Source: Stictocephala bisonia (lineage: Eukaryota; Arthropoda; Insecta; Hemiptera; Membracidae). From it: a stretch of DNA of 64,000 nt. The notes below the pieces were generated by a model, which was given only the letters and a program-made list of their open reading frames with translations, did no database searches and was not told the DNA's origin. The position numbers were made by a program, and so were the translations under genes. Position 1 is the first letter of the stretch. Each line of letters opens with the position of its first letter. The stretch covers positions 124,001 through 188,000 of the forward strand of contig JAQJVL010000306.1 of the NCBI GenBank assembly GCA_035578905.1. Reading direction: 5' to 3'. Below, in pieces: positions 54,601-56,442 of this stretch.

Positions 54601-56442
54601 TTAGTTATTGCTATAATGTGTCAAAATAAAAATTGCTGTTTTTTTATTTATTTTTACATATATATCAAAAGTAAATTGTATGTATAAAAATATGATAATT
54701 TTTCATTATTTTCTAACTGCCCAGCTATAAACCAAAACAATACCAAAACTTGGTGATACACCTATTTTTAATAACAATATATATTTTGTAAATGCTTACA
54801 AATGCCCCTAATTTGCGCCAGTTTTTTTCAGTAGGTTAGGGTCTCATATCAAATATCTAAAAAAAGTAGTTACCCCCAAAAAGACATATTTTGTTGAAGT
54901 ACTAAAAGGGTTAATATTTCAGAAAAAATACACAGATAACATTTATACACTTCTAACAATACAGTAATTTTAACTACTAAATTAGAATGATATACTCCAT
55001 GACGTAAATAAGTCAGTTGCTGATGCTTAATAAAACAGATGCTGAGTCCTAACCATACAGAACATTACACAAACATCCAAAATACTGAATAACTCAGACA
55101 GGGTTAATATACCCGTTACTATAACAGTTAAACACAGACATAAATAATATTTTTTTTAACATTATAAGTATCTTTTTAAGATTTTTGTTTAAAGATCCTA
55201 CAGCATTTTAAAAATGTTTAAGGTATGGAACTCTTCAAATTATGGCTAACTTAACAAAGTTATATCGCAGTCAAGGCACTTAATAGTAGTGTCTTTTGTT
55301 TTATACTGAATTGTAGAAGTGTTATAAGTAATACTGTTTTTTAATAAACAAGCAAAAACACTTCTCTTCATTCACGTGATTGGCTGTTGCTACAATAAAT
55401 TTACTCGTTTTGTGGCTAGATATTTGTCGACCTATAATTGGTAGATGAGTAGGCACGGCAGTAATGACCGGGTGAGAAATGGTAATTCCTGCTAGGTTGT
55501 AACGCAGATCAAACAGAAGGACTGTCTATGTTGCCTGACTTTATGTGGTTAGAAAAAAATAGCACACTCCTCAAAGGCCAAAAGTACTAAAGCCTGACTG
55601 GCTCTCAATGAAATGAAATGAAAAATGCCTTTATTAAAGGGGCGAAGTTAGGACTGTAAAGTCCTCTCTAACACTTAACCCCATATAAAAGGAGTTGGAT
55701 CCCCTAGTAAACATGTTTCTAATTATGTTTATTGTTAGATGGCCTATCCAACTCACCAGAGAACCAACATTTGACAATCCTGTTGAGTAACATTGAGAAC
55801 TTATCAATAATTATTTGATTATCATGGAATATATGAGACCCATCCGATTTTCACGATTTTTGTTTTTGAATATTCAATATCAAACCCATGAACACAAATC
55901 CATTGAAATTTTTTGGAGGAGATGCCTATTTTTGACAAAACAATTGAATAAAAAAATATATTAAACCAAAAACTATGTATATTACATTACTCTTTTGTAG
56001 TTTTTTCCCCTGAACACAAAAATGACATCCGATATTTAACAAAACAGGTTCGGCTAGATTAGTTTGGTTAGGTTAGGAATATGTTTTCATGTTTACCAGA
56101 TATTAACCTAACCTAATTTTTTTGATGTCATATTTGTGTTCAAGAGAAATAACTTCATAAGATTAATATAAAATACATTGTATTTTGTGTAAAAATGTTC
56201 TTTTTTTAATTTTTTTGTAAAAAAATCAGGTGGCACTTTTACAAACAATCATAATATTTACCAATCATTTCATAATGAAATACTTTATTTTATAATTTTT
56301 AGTAGCAACATCTTCAAACAGGAGTTGGAAACAGTTTTCCCTTATGTGTGTATGTTGCAGTTGGATGTCCAGTCCTAAGCACAGACTTCCCTCAGGAACC
56401 TCCCCTCTGTGGCACAGAGCTCCCAGTCTCAAACGTGATTGA
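4812..56442 (+). CDS. ANKLE2: ANKLE2 orthologue, 13 exons (gene span)
   Basis: Exons: 4812-4917, 8943-9265, 10374-10679, 17192-17344, 18509-18702, 27456-27582, 37789-38058, 43021-43250, 44894-45201, 46412-46510, 49214-49322, 50136-50267, 56361-56442. All introns are GT-AG, all phases agree, and the joined frame is open for about 812 residues to TGA. Visible in order: a viroplasmin/RNase H1 N-terminal-like fold (residues about 22-75), two clear ankyrin repeats (about 147-235), the ANKLE2-specific block with WKTPPR and EYWPFL (about 300-400), and a Ser/Pro-rich acidic tail with FTPPSSPG. In other animals ANKLE2 is an ER/nuclear-envelope protein that guides PP2A and VRK1 action on BAF during nuclear envelope reassembly; mutations cause microcephaly. 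Human ANKLE2 is longer (about 938 residues). The N-terminal membrane/LEM part is absent here, so the model is probably 5'-partial. The family call is strong; exact splice sites are inferred without transcripts. Confidence 0.88.
5290..6190 (+). pseudogene. decayed RTE/R1-type LINE, internally deleted
   Basis: Near 5305-5400 a frame reads [20 protein letters not shown], then [10 protein letters not shown], like the start of an apurinic endonuclease domain in RTE-type LINEs. Near 5940-6000 another reads [19 protein letters not shown], the C-terminal LRWFGH box of such LINEs. Near 6090 [10 protein letters not shown] fits the following box. The reverse transcriptase core between them is missing. 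The fragment ends in a GATGATGAA-like tail (6173-6183), typical of RTE 3' ends. Stops and frameshifts throughout. Confidence 0.55.
6500..7825 (+). pseudogene. non-LTR retrotransposon reverse transcriptase remnant with (CAA)n tail
   Basis: Broken frames carry reverse transcriptase motifs in order: [19 protein letters not shown] (about 6748), [18 protein letters not shown] (about 6918) and VLYADDCSI (about 7000). The C-terminal region [16 protein letters not shown] (7372 onward, 66 open codons) and a [18 protein letters not shown] end follow. A (CAA)n tract at 7806-7823 marks the 3' end. Many stops; a dead Jockey/CR1-like copy. Confidence 0.75.
8145..8325 (-). repeat. dispersed repeat A, copy 1 (inverted relative to 49915)
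   Basis: Contains GTCATCAATATATGG, ATTCCTTAGAAAGT, CAATGACAAA and TTATCAGCTG in the same order as the reverse complement of 49915-50102. About 180 bp, non-coding, family unknown. Confidence 0.6.
8326..8942. other. intronic AT-rich sequence, nothing recognised
   Basis: No repeat ends or open frame found between repeat A and exon 2. Confidence 0.4.
8943..9265 (+). CDS. ANKLE2: ANKLE2 exon 2
   Basis: Follows a TTTTTTAG acceptor; the leftover G plus AT makes the Asp codon at the junction. Residues about 36-143 include [20 protein letters not shown] then KSF, the ARFKSF signature of viroplasmin/RNase H1 N-terminal domains. Then comes [20 protein letters not shown] and [20 protein letters not shown], the run-in to the ankyrin repeats. 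The donor is CAG|GTCTGT, phase 0. Translation past the donor stops within five codons. Confidence 0.88.
9387..9427 (-). ncRNA. hammerhead-core-like motif, Penelope 3' remnant
   Basis: The minus strand reads TTATGATTATCTGAAGATGT, then later TTTGAAACG. The CUGANGA and GAAAC boxes of a hammerhead ribozyme are both present, and the sequence before CTGAAGATG matches that downstream of the Penelope ORF at 15840. The intervening stem II is weak, so activity is doubtful. Confidence 0.35.
9658..9756. repeat. short inverted repeat (hairpin), 27-bp arms
   Basis: ATTATTCTTGGTGGTCTTGT (left, about 9662) and ACAAGACCATCAAGAATAAT (right, about 9729) pair with one mismatch around a spacer of about 47 bases. 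It lies directly 5' of the hammerhead-like motif at 9774, so it may belong to the same Penelope terminal repeat. Confidence 0.6.
9774..9815 (+). ncRNA. hammerhead-core-like motif CCGATGA-TGGC..GCCA-AAAC
   Basis: CCGATGA is followed by a 4-bp stem TGGC/GCCA closing a GTAAAA loop, then AAAACGT. This matches the plan CUGANGA, stem II, GAAAC with two core changes (U to C and G to A), so it is probably inactive. Penelope-like elements are known to carry hammerhead motifs in their terminal repeats. Confidence 0.4.
9820..10373. other. intronic AT-rich sequence, nothing recognised
   Basis: No repeat ends or coding frame noticed before exon 3. Confidence 0.4.
10374..10679 (+). CDS. ANKLE2: ANKLE2 exon 3 (ankyrin repeats)
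   Basis: A phase 0 to 0 exon of 102 codons. It holds two ankyrin repeats: [13 protein letters not shown] (ALHIAA core) and [17 protein letters not shown] ([10 protein letters not shown] core). They are separated by a family-typical insert, [20 protein letters not shown]. Acceptor GGACAG, donor GAT|GTAAAT. Confidence 0.9.
10680..11410. other. intronic sequence, mostly unrecognised
   Basis: Near 10815-10870 TCTTATCTGAAG and ATCGGATAAGTAAAAATGTTG resemble eroded Tigger-type ends, but a second boundary cannot be shown. The remainder is plain AT-rich DNA. Confidence 0.35.
11411..11932. mobile_element. Tigger/pogo-type MITE, 522 bp, TA target site
   Basis: The left end CAGTATAGTACATCCTCGG and the right end (reverse strand) CAGTACAACCTCGATTACA are flanked by TA on both sides (11409-11410, 11933-11934). 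Internal copies of GCCGGATA lie near both ends, resembling the GCCGGATTA subterminal repeats of the Tigger at 12445. No coding capacity. Likely a non-autonomous derivative of that lineage. Confidence 0.75.
11935..12442. other. intronic AT-rich sequence, nothing recognised
   Basis: Between two Tigger-type elements. No further TIR pair or frame found. Confidence 0.4.
12445..14917 (-). mobile_element. Tigger (pogo-like) DNA transposon, nearly full length, 2473 bp
   Basis: Flanked by TA duplications (12443-12444, 14918-14919). The left TIR CAGTAGAACCTCTTTAATCC and the right TIR (reverse strand) CAGTAAAACCTCCTTAATCC match over about 25 bp. Subterminal GCCGGATTA and TCCGGACTAT repeats occur near both ends. 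It carries a broken transposase on the minus strand. The structure is that of the Tigger family of Tc1/mariner-pogo elements. Confidence 0.95.
12780..14346 (-). pseudogene. Tigger transposase, CENP-B/jerky-like, frameshifted
   Basis: The reading starts at 14346 with a psq-type HTH ([20 protein letters not shown]), followed by a CENP-B-type HTH ([20 protein letters not shown]). Then comes a DDE_1 core with [24 protein letters not shown] and QPMDQGVI; the last two Asp are 32 residues apart, as expected for pogo-type DDD enzymes. The frame shifts near 13530 (after KDWFF), again near 13300 (after QNFKCKY), and is interrupted near 13106 before the C-terminal part beginning [17 protein letters not shown]. 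So the catalytic residues survive, but the gene cannot make a full protein without correction. Confidence 0.92.
14938..14980 (-). ncRNA. hammerhead-core-like motif CTGAGGATG..GGGC-GAAACGTC
   Basis: The minus strand reads CTGAGGATGCCACATCACAG, then TATGGGCGAAACGTCTGG. Intact CUGANGA and GAAAC boxes are separated by a short GCC/GGC stem. It lies 20 bp beyond the Tigger right end. By eye it is the best-preserved core of the three in the window. Confidence 0.42.
14981..15834. other. intronic sequence, nothing certain
   Basis: Contains a T14 run near 15280 and a 16-bp string TATTAAGAGGACCGAG (about 15597) that recurs inverted near 28936. No element boundaries established. Confidence 0.35.
15835..16315 (-). 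mobile_element. Penelope-like element 3' end, copy 1 (GIY-YIG domain)
   Basis: On the minus strand an open frame from about 16270 to a stop at 15940-15942 reads [18 protein letters not shown], then [13 protein letters not shown], ending [14 protein letters not shown]. The Y-F-G-Q-T..K.R..EH pattern is that of the GIY-YIG endonuclease at the C-terminus of Penelope-like retroelements, here 5'-truncated. The region after the stop carries TTATGATCTGAAGATGTTG, similar to 9420. A stop codon just before the CNN of the domain marks decay. Confidence 0.8.
16505..17030 (+). mobile_element. Penelope-like element 3' end, copy 2 (GIY-YIG domain), inverted to copy 1
   Basis: Reads [20 protein letters not shown], then after an (AT)n expansion continues [20 protein letters not shown] and ends [14 protein letters not shown] with TAA at 16912. 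Nearly identical to copy 1 apart from substitutions and the microsatellite. The two copies lie head to head about 190 bp apart, forming an inverted repeat of about 480-bp arms. Confidence 0.8.
16603..16648. repeat. (AT)n microsatellite inside Penelope coding sequence
   Basis: About 23 AT dinucleotides sit exactly where copy 1 has GAACATATATATAATTTT (the KEHIYNF codons). The tract appears to have grown from a short ATATATAT seed in the coding sequence. Confidence 0.9.
17192..17344 (+). CDS. ANKLE2: ANKLE2 exon 4
   Basis: A 51-codon phase 0 to 0 exon after TTTTATTGCAG. It continues the ankyrin block with [17 protein letters not shown], then [16 protein letters not shown] and ends SPCSPL before donor CTG|GTAAAT. 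The reading fits directly between exons 3 and 5 as in other ANKLE2 proteins. Confidence 0.82.
17345..18126. other. intronic AT-rich sequence, nothing recognised
   Basis: Between exon 4 and the LINE fragment. No inverted ends, tandem repeats or coding frame seen. Confidence 0.4.
18150..18440 (-). pseudogene. LINE ORF C-terminal fragment, decayed
   Basis: On the minus strand the sequence resembles the C-terminus of R1/RTE-type LINE proteins. It shows [20 protein letters not shown], the position of an RRLRW(M)GH box (degraded to a stop), KGERRTEQ and later a W.DD-type block. Several frameshifts. It lies just before exon 5. A weak call, based on pattern memory. Confidence 0.45.
18509..18702 (+). 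CDS. ANKLE2: ANKLE2 exon 5
   Basis: Codes for [20 protein letters not shown], then [20 protein letters not shown], a highly recognisable ANKLE2 block, and ends WEKVG plus two bases of an Arg codon (phase 2). Acceptor GTGTCAG, donor AAG|GTAATT shape. The split codon AG+G restores VGRELAQEW with exon 6. Confidence 0.9.
18703..19260. other. intronic AT-rich sequence, nothing recognised
   Basis: No feature seen before the minisatellite. Confidence 0.4.
19262..20018. repeat. 29/34-bp minisatellite, about 25 units
   Basis: The core TTTAATATGAGACTCAGTCA plus TTCAAACTG (29 bp) is repeated about 25 times. Roughly two in five units carry an extra CACAA before TTTAA, giving 34 bp. Short and long units are interspersed, with a run of five short ones around 19520-19640. 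Point variants: AGATTCAG, AGAATCAG, CATAA. No coding role evident. Confidence 0.95.
20019..21081. other. intronic sequence with a GC-rich island
   Basis: 20790-20890 is markedly GC-rich and contains GATTGGCTGCCCCGCCCC, an inverted CCAAT box beside a GC box. This resembles promoter elements, but no coding sequence follows on either strand. The remainder is AT-rich. Confidence 0.35.
21082..21446. mobile_element. small foldback MITE with perfect hairpin end
   Basis: Arms 21082-21106 and 21120-21144 (TTAATATGGGGTTGACAGRA core) pair over 25 bp with one mismatch around a 13-bp loop. Farther out, ATTTCAGAATTTTAACTT (about 21150) is inverted near 21405, and ATAGAAAACATTYCTGTCA recurs at 21114 and 21432. 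A compact foldback element is likely; exact ends uncertain. Confidence 0.55.
21609..21641. repeat. (AC)n microsatellite
   Basis: About 16 uninterrupted CA dinucleotides. Confidence 0.97.
21926..22120 (-). mobile_element. LINE 3' terminus with (TTCTA)n tail and hairpin
   Basis: Read on the minus strand, the sequence runs TGGACCCCGCTGACAAG, loop, CTTAGCGGGGCCA (a stem of about 7 bp), then AATAAACTTATTC and a (TTCTA)n tract at 21926-21950. A terminal hairpin plus microsatellite tail is characteristic of CR1/L2-type LINEs. It may be the 3' end of the element whose ORF ends at 23790. Confidence 0.6.
22200..22705 (+). mobile_element. poly(A)-tailed insertion, possible retroposed transcript
   Basis: Ends CTCCAAACTAATAAA followed directly by A20 (22683-22704). 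A poly(A) tail at an AATAAA-like signal suggests a retroposed RNA on the + strand, opposite to the surrounding LINE. The 5' limit is not defined; no protein similarity is seen. Confidence 0.4.
23790..25931 (-). CDS. LINE reverse transcriptase ORF, 713 codons, 5'-truncated
   Basis: Encodes the RNA-dependent DNA polymerase of a non-LTR retrotransposon (CR1/L2/Jockey-like). The N-terminal linker contains [20 protein letters not shown]. Reverse transcriptase motifs follow in order: [33 protein letters not shown] (A at about residue 346), [18 protein letters not shown] (P at about 400) and the catalytic GYADDILI (YADD 429-432). A C-terminal thumb region follows with [17 protein letters not shown] and [12 protein letters not shown]. 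The frame stays open upstream of the annotated Met to about 25990 ([10 protein letters not shown]) but meets an AT-rich repeat there, so the endonuclease domain is lost. With no internal stop over 2.1 kb this is a young copy. It cannot mobilise itself as it stands. Confidence 0.93.
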   Translation of the reverse strand: MRELKSIKWCNMPTDNANNAFEYIINQINVAYEKSQVVIRNHRHIKKTNRMEKEWITNYLRDLTRERDKLFRVWKADPSNKNHKQQYNKFRNKVNREIKLRKSQYFRELFQTAGKDTRKMWQGVNRILGRGKTLNIDKQIIDVMEGTADQISNRFADQFINGVLEVKHQCNKSLRNERDINIGNPIQQNFYIPMSNQKSVRDILINLNTKKACGIDNIRYKELKMLSDNLAPTLSKAINISLVSGSFPECLKTSVIRPIYKKGQKSKYENYRPIALLPSIEKVFEKYVCKCLNKYLSEGRILSESQFAFQKGKGTEAVLKEVGKVFNVQVNKGCYVLCLFIDLTKAFDTINHKIMIKELEDIGVTGTVLNWFKSYLENRTFKVKISDTYSKSTPCPFGVPQGSNLGPILFNIYINKIFSQVKDVNIWGYADDILIAVSHRNLATAQKRLQISFDKINKWMHDTELIINPNKTVMMILHLRNKKITMTPVIKHHKCTCQNLLSYTQVTDCSCTKIEIKNKCHYLGITIDKGLIWNDHIETILRKLYSCTATFFRLKNVLDEKGKISVYKALTESIVRYGIILYGTAADCHLNKIEKVQRKCLNLLFGKHNEVNVFSKANTLTPKGFYKYSIIIAHFFDETHKIPNLKNTSFRLRNIEKLKVQTAFSVFGERVPGFIVPNLYNGLPVEIYSEMEFCKFKRMVYQWLIFENNNLIG
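25994..26095. repeat. (TAATA)n-type AT palindrome
   Basis: ATAATATAATA repeats run into their own reverse complement (TATTATTATATTATATT). This forms an AT-only palindrome of about 100 bp at the 5' truncation point of the LINE. Confidence 0.85.
26096..27078. other. AT-rich sequence inside the Harbinger-like shell
   Basis: Contains an open frame of 77 codons (26539-26772, minus) and one of 90 (26737-27009, plus). Neither shows a recognisable motif, and the two overlap by about 36 bp at their starts. I treat both as chance. Confidence 0.35.
27079..27266. repeat. 58-bp minisatellite, 3.2 copies
   Basis: Units start at 27079, 27137, 27195 and 27253 (exact 58-bp period). Each begins GAGTATTTACTAGGCCTAGT and ends ATTGTGCC. 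The CTAGGCCTAG palindrome is kept in the three full copies. Substitutions only. Confidence 0.95.
27456..27582 (+). CDS. ANKLE2: ANKLE2 exon 6
   Basis: Completes the Arg codon, then reads [17 protein letters not shown] and [15 protein letters not shown], the most diagnostic ANKLE2 segment. Acceptor GTGCAG, donor AAT|GTTAGT, phase 0. It starts just 95 bp after the right end of the Harbinger-like shell at 27361. Confidence 0.9.
27912..28250 (-). repeat. dispersed repeat B, copy 1 (terminal CCATAGACCTTCTATTATAC)
   Basis: Begins CCATAGACCTTCTATTATAC, then CAGACAGTCCCATC. It runs through GGAGCGGAGGCAGAGCAA, TGTGACGTAA and TCTCCATTTC. The same blocks in the same order occur inverted at 33240-33670, so this is a repeat family of about 340-430 bp. 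Family unknown; includes a C12 run near 28096. Confidence 0.7.
28300..30482. other. AT-rich intronic sequence, largely unrecognised
   Basis: No coding frame, tandem repeat or paired ends found in about 2.2 kb. 28930-29050 is less AT-rich and carries CTCGGTCCTCTTAATA, inverted relative to 15597. Confidence 0.4.
30483..30988. mobile_element. Harbinger-like MITE, 506 bp, AAT duplication
   Basis: The left end GGGTGATGTGAATAAAAAGT and the right end (reverse strand) GGGTGGTGTGAATAAAAAGT are inverted over about 30 bp. They are flanked by AAT (30480-30482, 30989-30991). The interior shows repeated TTTTCTACN/GAATTTACTTC motifs near both ends. No transposase. Related to the ends at 21689 and 27361. 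Confidence 0.8.
30989..31552. other. AT-rich sequence ending in a GC-rich island
   Basis: 31440-31545 is GC-rich, with a GTn run and the hairpin TGTCCGGGACGGACA (31510-31524). No gene identified. Confidence 0.4.
31553..32155. repeat. palindromic G-rich minisatellite (GTATGGGTGGGTGGGTCAATA)
   Basis: About 20 units of roughly 30 bp, with core CACTGTACGTGTATGGGTGG. Units run in + orientation from 31553 to about 31730, then invert and run in - orientation to 32155. Perfect four-run GGGTGGGTGGGTGGG motifs occur at 31568-31582 and 31703-31717, and the C-strand equivalent follows the switch. Long frames (up to 141 codons) across this are artefacts of the repeat. Confidence 0.95.
32156..33230. other. 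intronic sequence, nothing recognised
   Basis: 32160-32420 has more CpG than its surroundings but no open frame of note. The rest is AT-rich, with a palindromic ACAGGGTATTCTAAAAACAC then CCTGT near 32942. Confidence 0.35.
33240..33672 (+). repeat. dispersed repeat B, copy 2, split by a hairpin insertion
   Basis: Inverted relative to copy 1. It contains GGAGACAGTCTC, TTACGTCACAGGTCTAATTT and GCCTCCGCTCCGAT, and ends GGACTGTCTGGTATAATAGA then AGGTCTATG. It is interrupted by the foldback at about 33402-33556, with AAGATTGTTTAT present on both sides of the insertion. Confidence 0.7.
33402..33566. mobile_element. foldback insertion, about 55-bp arms
   Basis: AATAAATTCAACGATAAATA and AGTACCCTTTTATTCATTTT at 33436-33481 are repeated as the exact inverse at 33518-33565 around a T-rich loop. 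AAGATTGTTTAT on both sides (about 33391 and 33567) may be the target duplication. Confidence 0.75.
33994..35979. mobile_element. DNA transposon with CAGGGTGTCTACCGGT ends, 1986 bp including nested hAT
   Basis: The left end CAGGGTGTCTACCGGTCACG and the right end (reverse strand) CAGGGTGTCTACCAGTGGG are bordered by TAATA on both sides. Subterminal GTCACGGAAGTC/AAAAGTCACC repeats occur near both ends. A hAT element is inserted inside. The remaining host element (about 1.2 kb) has no transposase. Superfamily unassigned. Confidence 0.82.
34540..35327. mobile_element. hAT-type MITE, 788 bp, nested
   Basis: The inverted ends TAGAGGTGGGC / GCCCACCTCTA are flanked by a perfect 8-bp target duplication ATTCAACC (34532-34539, 35328-35335). 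AACAGTTT/AAACTGTT motifs recur near both ends. Two overlapping opposite frames of about 60-78 codons show no transposase motifs. Nested in the element at 33994-35979. Confidence 0.95.
36000..36251. repeat. dispersed repeat B, terminal fragment 3
   Basis: Ends GATGGGACTGTCTGGTATAA then TAGAAGGTCTATGG at 36251, the inverse of the terminus at 27912. The preceding 200 bp are GC-rich (GACGTAAAGTGACGTAG, GAGGGGGGAGAGAGCC) and only loosely like the other two copies. TAATA follows at 36252 and precedes 27912. Confidence 0.55.
36257..37788. other. intronic sequence before exon 7, nothing certain
   Basis: 36640-37680 is unusually C-rich on the + strand compared with the flanks, without a clear frame or repeat. 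A frame at 37094-37327 shows no motif. Confidence 0.4.
37789..38058 (+). CDS. ANKLE2: ANKLE2 exon 7
   Basis: A 90-codon phase 0 to 0 exon. It is Ser/Pro-rich and probably disordered: [14 protein letters not shown], then [19 protein letters not shown] and [15 protein letters not shown], ending YMEKSCQ. Two ESPVS copies lie 19 residues apart. Acceptor TTGATTACAG, donor CAG|GTATTA. No catalytic motif is seen; it is likely a regulatory or phosphorylated linker. Confidence 0.8.
38059..38577. other. intronic AT-rich sequence, nothing recognised
   Basis: The last 30 bp (TACCACTGTATGTATGTGG) resemble the left part of a GTATGGGTGGGT minisatellite unit interrupted by the next element. Confidence 0.45.
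39198..39220. repeat. C-rich run (C12)
   Basis: An uninterrupted C homopolymer at about 39206-39218, inside the hAT-like element. Confidence 0.7.
40684..41520. mobile_element. hAT-type MITE, 837 bp, nested (CAGGCACGGAT ends)
   Basis: The ends CAGGCACGGATCCAG / TTAAATCCGTGCCTG are inverted, with an exact 8-bp duplication GGTTTCGG (40676-40683, 41521-41528). G8 and G13/C9 runs lie just inside both ends. A frame at 41467-41655 spans the right end and is chance. Confidence 0.95.
42040..42190. repeat. GTATGGGTGGGT minisatellite remnant
   Basis: About four degenerate units (GTTTGGGTGGGTGGATAAC, GGTGGGTGGGCTC, GTATGGGTGGGTCATTAC and a last partial) of the family at 31553. They are contiguous with the fragment left of 38578, so the hAT at 38586 inserted into this array. 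Confidence 0.8.
42195..43020. other. intronic sequence before exon 8, nothing recognised
   Basis: AT-rich. A frame at 42754-43017 (minus, 87 codons) shows no motif and is probably chance. Confidence 0.4.
43021..43250 (+). CDS. ANKLE2: ANKLE2 exon 8
   Basis: Reads [20 protein letters not shown] and [13 protein letters not shown], then [18 protein letters not shown], a helical heptad-like segment. It ends VNR with a split codon (AG|G, phase 2). Acceptor TCAATAG, donor ATAG|GTTAGT. Confidence 0.82.
43251..44893. other. intronic sequence with (GT)n, otherwise unrecognised
   Basis: A GTGTGTGTGTGTGCGTGCG tract lies at 43684-43722. 43560-44000 has the look of a dispersed repeat (GGACCCCCTGAATCC-like, TTTGCTATGTAGG) but no second copy is present to prove it. 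Confidence 0.4.
44894..45201 (+). CDS. ANKLE2: ANKLE2 exon 9
   Basis: Starts [20 protein letters not shown] (acidic, CK2-like sites), continues through a basic [10 protein letters not shown] patch to [17 protein letters not shown], and ends NEGRY plus one base. Donor TATG|GTGGGT was chosen over the GTAAAT four bases later because only it joins in frame to exon 10. Acceptor GTGCAG. Confidence 0.78.
45202..46411. repeat. intron holding a diverged 139-bp tandem duplication
   Basis: TTGGATGACAAACCTTCATT (45479) and TTGGATGACAAATCGTCATT (45618) begin two tandem units. Each also contains AAGGGATTTTGAATAT/AAGGATTGTGAATAT, a CTTGGATGTT box and a GTTGTAT end. The rest of the intron shows nothing. Confidence 0.7.
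46412..46510 (+). CDS. ANKLE2: ANKLE2 exon 10 (small acidic exon)
   Basis: A 99-bp exon coding [20 protein letters not shown], then [13 protein letters not shown], before donor TCAG|GTAAAT (phase 1). Acceptor TTTGTTTCAG. Low complexity makes this exon less certain than its neighbours, but both junction phases fit. Confidence 0.72.
46511..47040. other. intronic sequence, nothing recognised
   Basis: A 101-codon frame (46627-46932) is hydrophobic by AT-rich codon bias and has no homology I recognise. It is interpreted as chance. Confidence 0.35.
47044..47480 (-). pseudogene. reverse transcriptase fragment (non-LTR), minus strand
   Basis: The minus strand begins [20 protein letters not shown] (catalytic YADD), continues [15 protein letters not shown], then (after a frameshift near 47340) [37 protein letters not shown] and [13 protein letters not shown]. 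These are consecutive palm and thumb motifs of a Jockey/CR1-like reverse transcriptase. Both ends are truncated. Confidence 0.82.
47560..48600. other. intronic AT-rich sequence, nothing recognised
   Basis: No frames or paired ends noticed. Confidence 0.4.
48608..49085. mobile_element. foldback element C, copy 1
   Basis: CCCCTGAACATGGATATGACATC (about 48783) is inverted as GATGTCATATTTGTG-like sequence near 48968, and the flanks TTTTTTAAC/AAAAAATC are also inverted. The same arrangement, with closely similar sequence, recurs at 55830-56240. Confidence 0.6.
49214..49322 (+). CDS. ANKLE2: ANKLE2 exon 11
   Basis: Codes [20 protein letters not shown], then [17 protein letters not shown]. The FTPPSSPG motif carries TP and SP dipeptides, likely proline-directed phosphosites. 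Acceptor TTGTACAG, donor GG|GTAACA, phase 2. Confidence 0.82.
49915..50102 (+). repeat. dispersed repeat A, copy 2
   Basis: Matches the reverse complement of 8145-8325 over CCAGCTGATAACC, TTCATTTGTCATTGG, ACTTTCTAAGGAAT and CCATATATTGACG. It ends 33 bp before exon 12. Confidence 0.6.
50136..50267 (+). CDS. ANKLE2: ANKLE2 exon 12
   Basis: Reads [20 protein letters not shown], then [20 protein letters not shown] and ERQ. The ICRWRHLV box is a conserved C-terminal ANKLE2 motif as I recall the family. The donor is set at AG|GTTTCT because the leftover AG plus T from exon 13 gives Ser. Unspliced reading would instead add about ten codons and stop at 50298. Confidence 0.78.
50268..51861. other. 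intronic sequence after exon 12, nothing recognised
   Basis: AT-rich. A short hairpin GAGTAGTGCTTCTCACTAC lies near 51378, and T14 near 50957. Confidence 0.4.
52032..52175. repeat. 72-bp perfect tandem duplication
   Basis: TTATTATTTTATATTCATTG to ATTCATCAGCTG is present twice in a row (52032, 52104) without difference by eye, so very recent. Confidence 0.95.
52510..54458 (-). mobile_element. DD41D (rosa-like) mariner, 1949 bp, 340-bp TIRs
   Basis: TA flanks both ends (52508-52509, 54459-54460). The terminal CAGAGTGAGTTTTATGTCCT and its right counterpart CAGAATGAGTTTTATGTCCT begin inverted repeats. These can be followed to about 52848 and 54118, roughly 340 bp, with few differences. They enclose a CCCCCC/GGGGGG hairpin. 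A nearly complete transposase lies between. It is inserted in the piggyBac-like element at 51862. Confidence 0.95.
52880..53951 (-). pseudogene. DD41D mariner transposase, two frameshifts
   Basis: Starts at 53951 ([20 protein letters not shown]). Two helix-turn-helix regions follow, including [20 protein letters not shown], then [19 protein letters not shown]. The catalytic core shows ILFSDEATF (first D), [12 protein letters not shown] (second D) and [11 protein letters not shown] (third D). There are 41 residues between the second and third D, the spacing of rosa-type elements. Frameshifts lie near 53535 (after RRVEFC) and in a T-run near 53070 (after PLDYF). In the shifted frame the C-terminus continues [16 protein letters not shown] to a stop at 52880. 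All three catalytic Asp are intact, so the copy died recently. Confidence 0.93.
54911..55608. other. intronic AT-rich sequence, nothing recognised
   Basis: No element boundary found after the piggyBac-like right end. Confidence 0.4.
55609..55760 (-). mobile_element. LINE 3' terminus with (ATTTC)n tail
   Basis: On the minus strand, GGGGTTAAGTGTTAGAGAGG leads to the hairpin AGGACTTTACAGTCCT, then GCCCCTTTAATAAAGGCA and an (ATTTC)n tail at 55609-55624. It has the same architecture as the LINE end at 21926. Truncated; no coding part. Confidence 0.55.
55830..56240. mobile_element. foldback element C, copy 2
   Basis: CCTGAACACAAAAATGACATC (about 56006) and GATGTCATATTTGTGTTCAAG (about 56132) are inverted around a centre containing TTAGGTTAGG and its reverse AACCTAACC. 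Closely related to 48608-49085. Confidence 0.65.
56361..56442 (+). CDS. ANKLE2: ANKLE2 last exon and stop
   Basis: Acceptor TATGTTGCAG, then [20 protein letters not shown] and PSLKRD before TGA at 56440. The basic, Pro/Ser-rich C-terminus looks like other ANKLE2 tails. The alternative frame stops or loses similarity at once. About 6.1 kb of transposon-filled intron precedes it. Confidence 0.75.

Larger units (their letters stand above)
51862..54910. mobile_element. piggyBac-like element with TTAA target site, host of a mariner
   Basis: The left end CCCTTTTAGGACG and the right end (reverse strand) CCCTTTTAGTAC are flanked by TTAA on both sides (51858-51861, 54911-54914), the piggyBac signature. 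After removing the nested mariner it is about 1.1 kb without transposase, so non-autonomous. The left part holds a GC-rich CGGGCGGAGTGGGCGATTGC block and a 72-bp tandem duplication. Confidence 0.75.
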
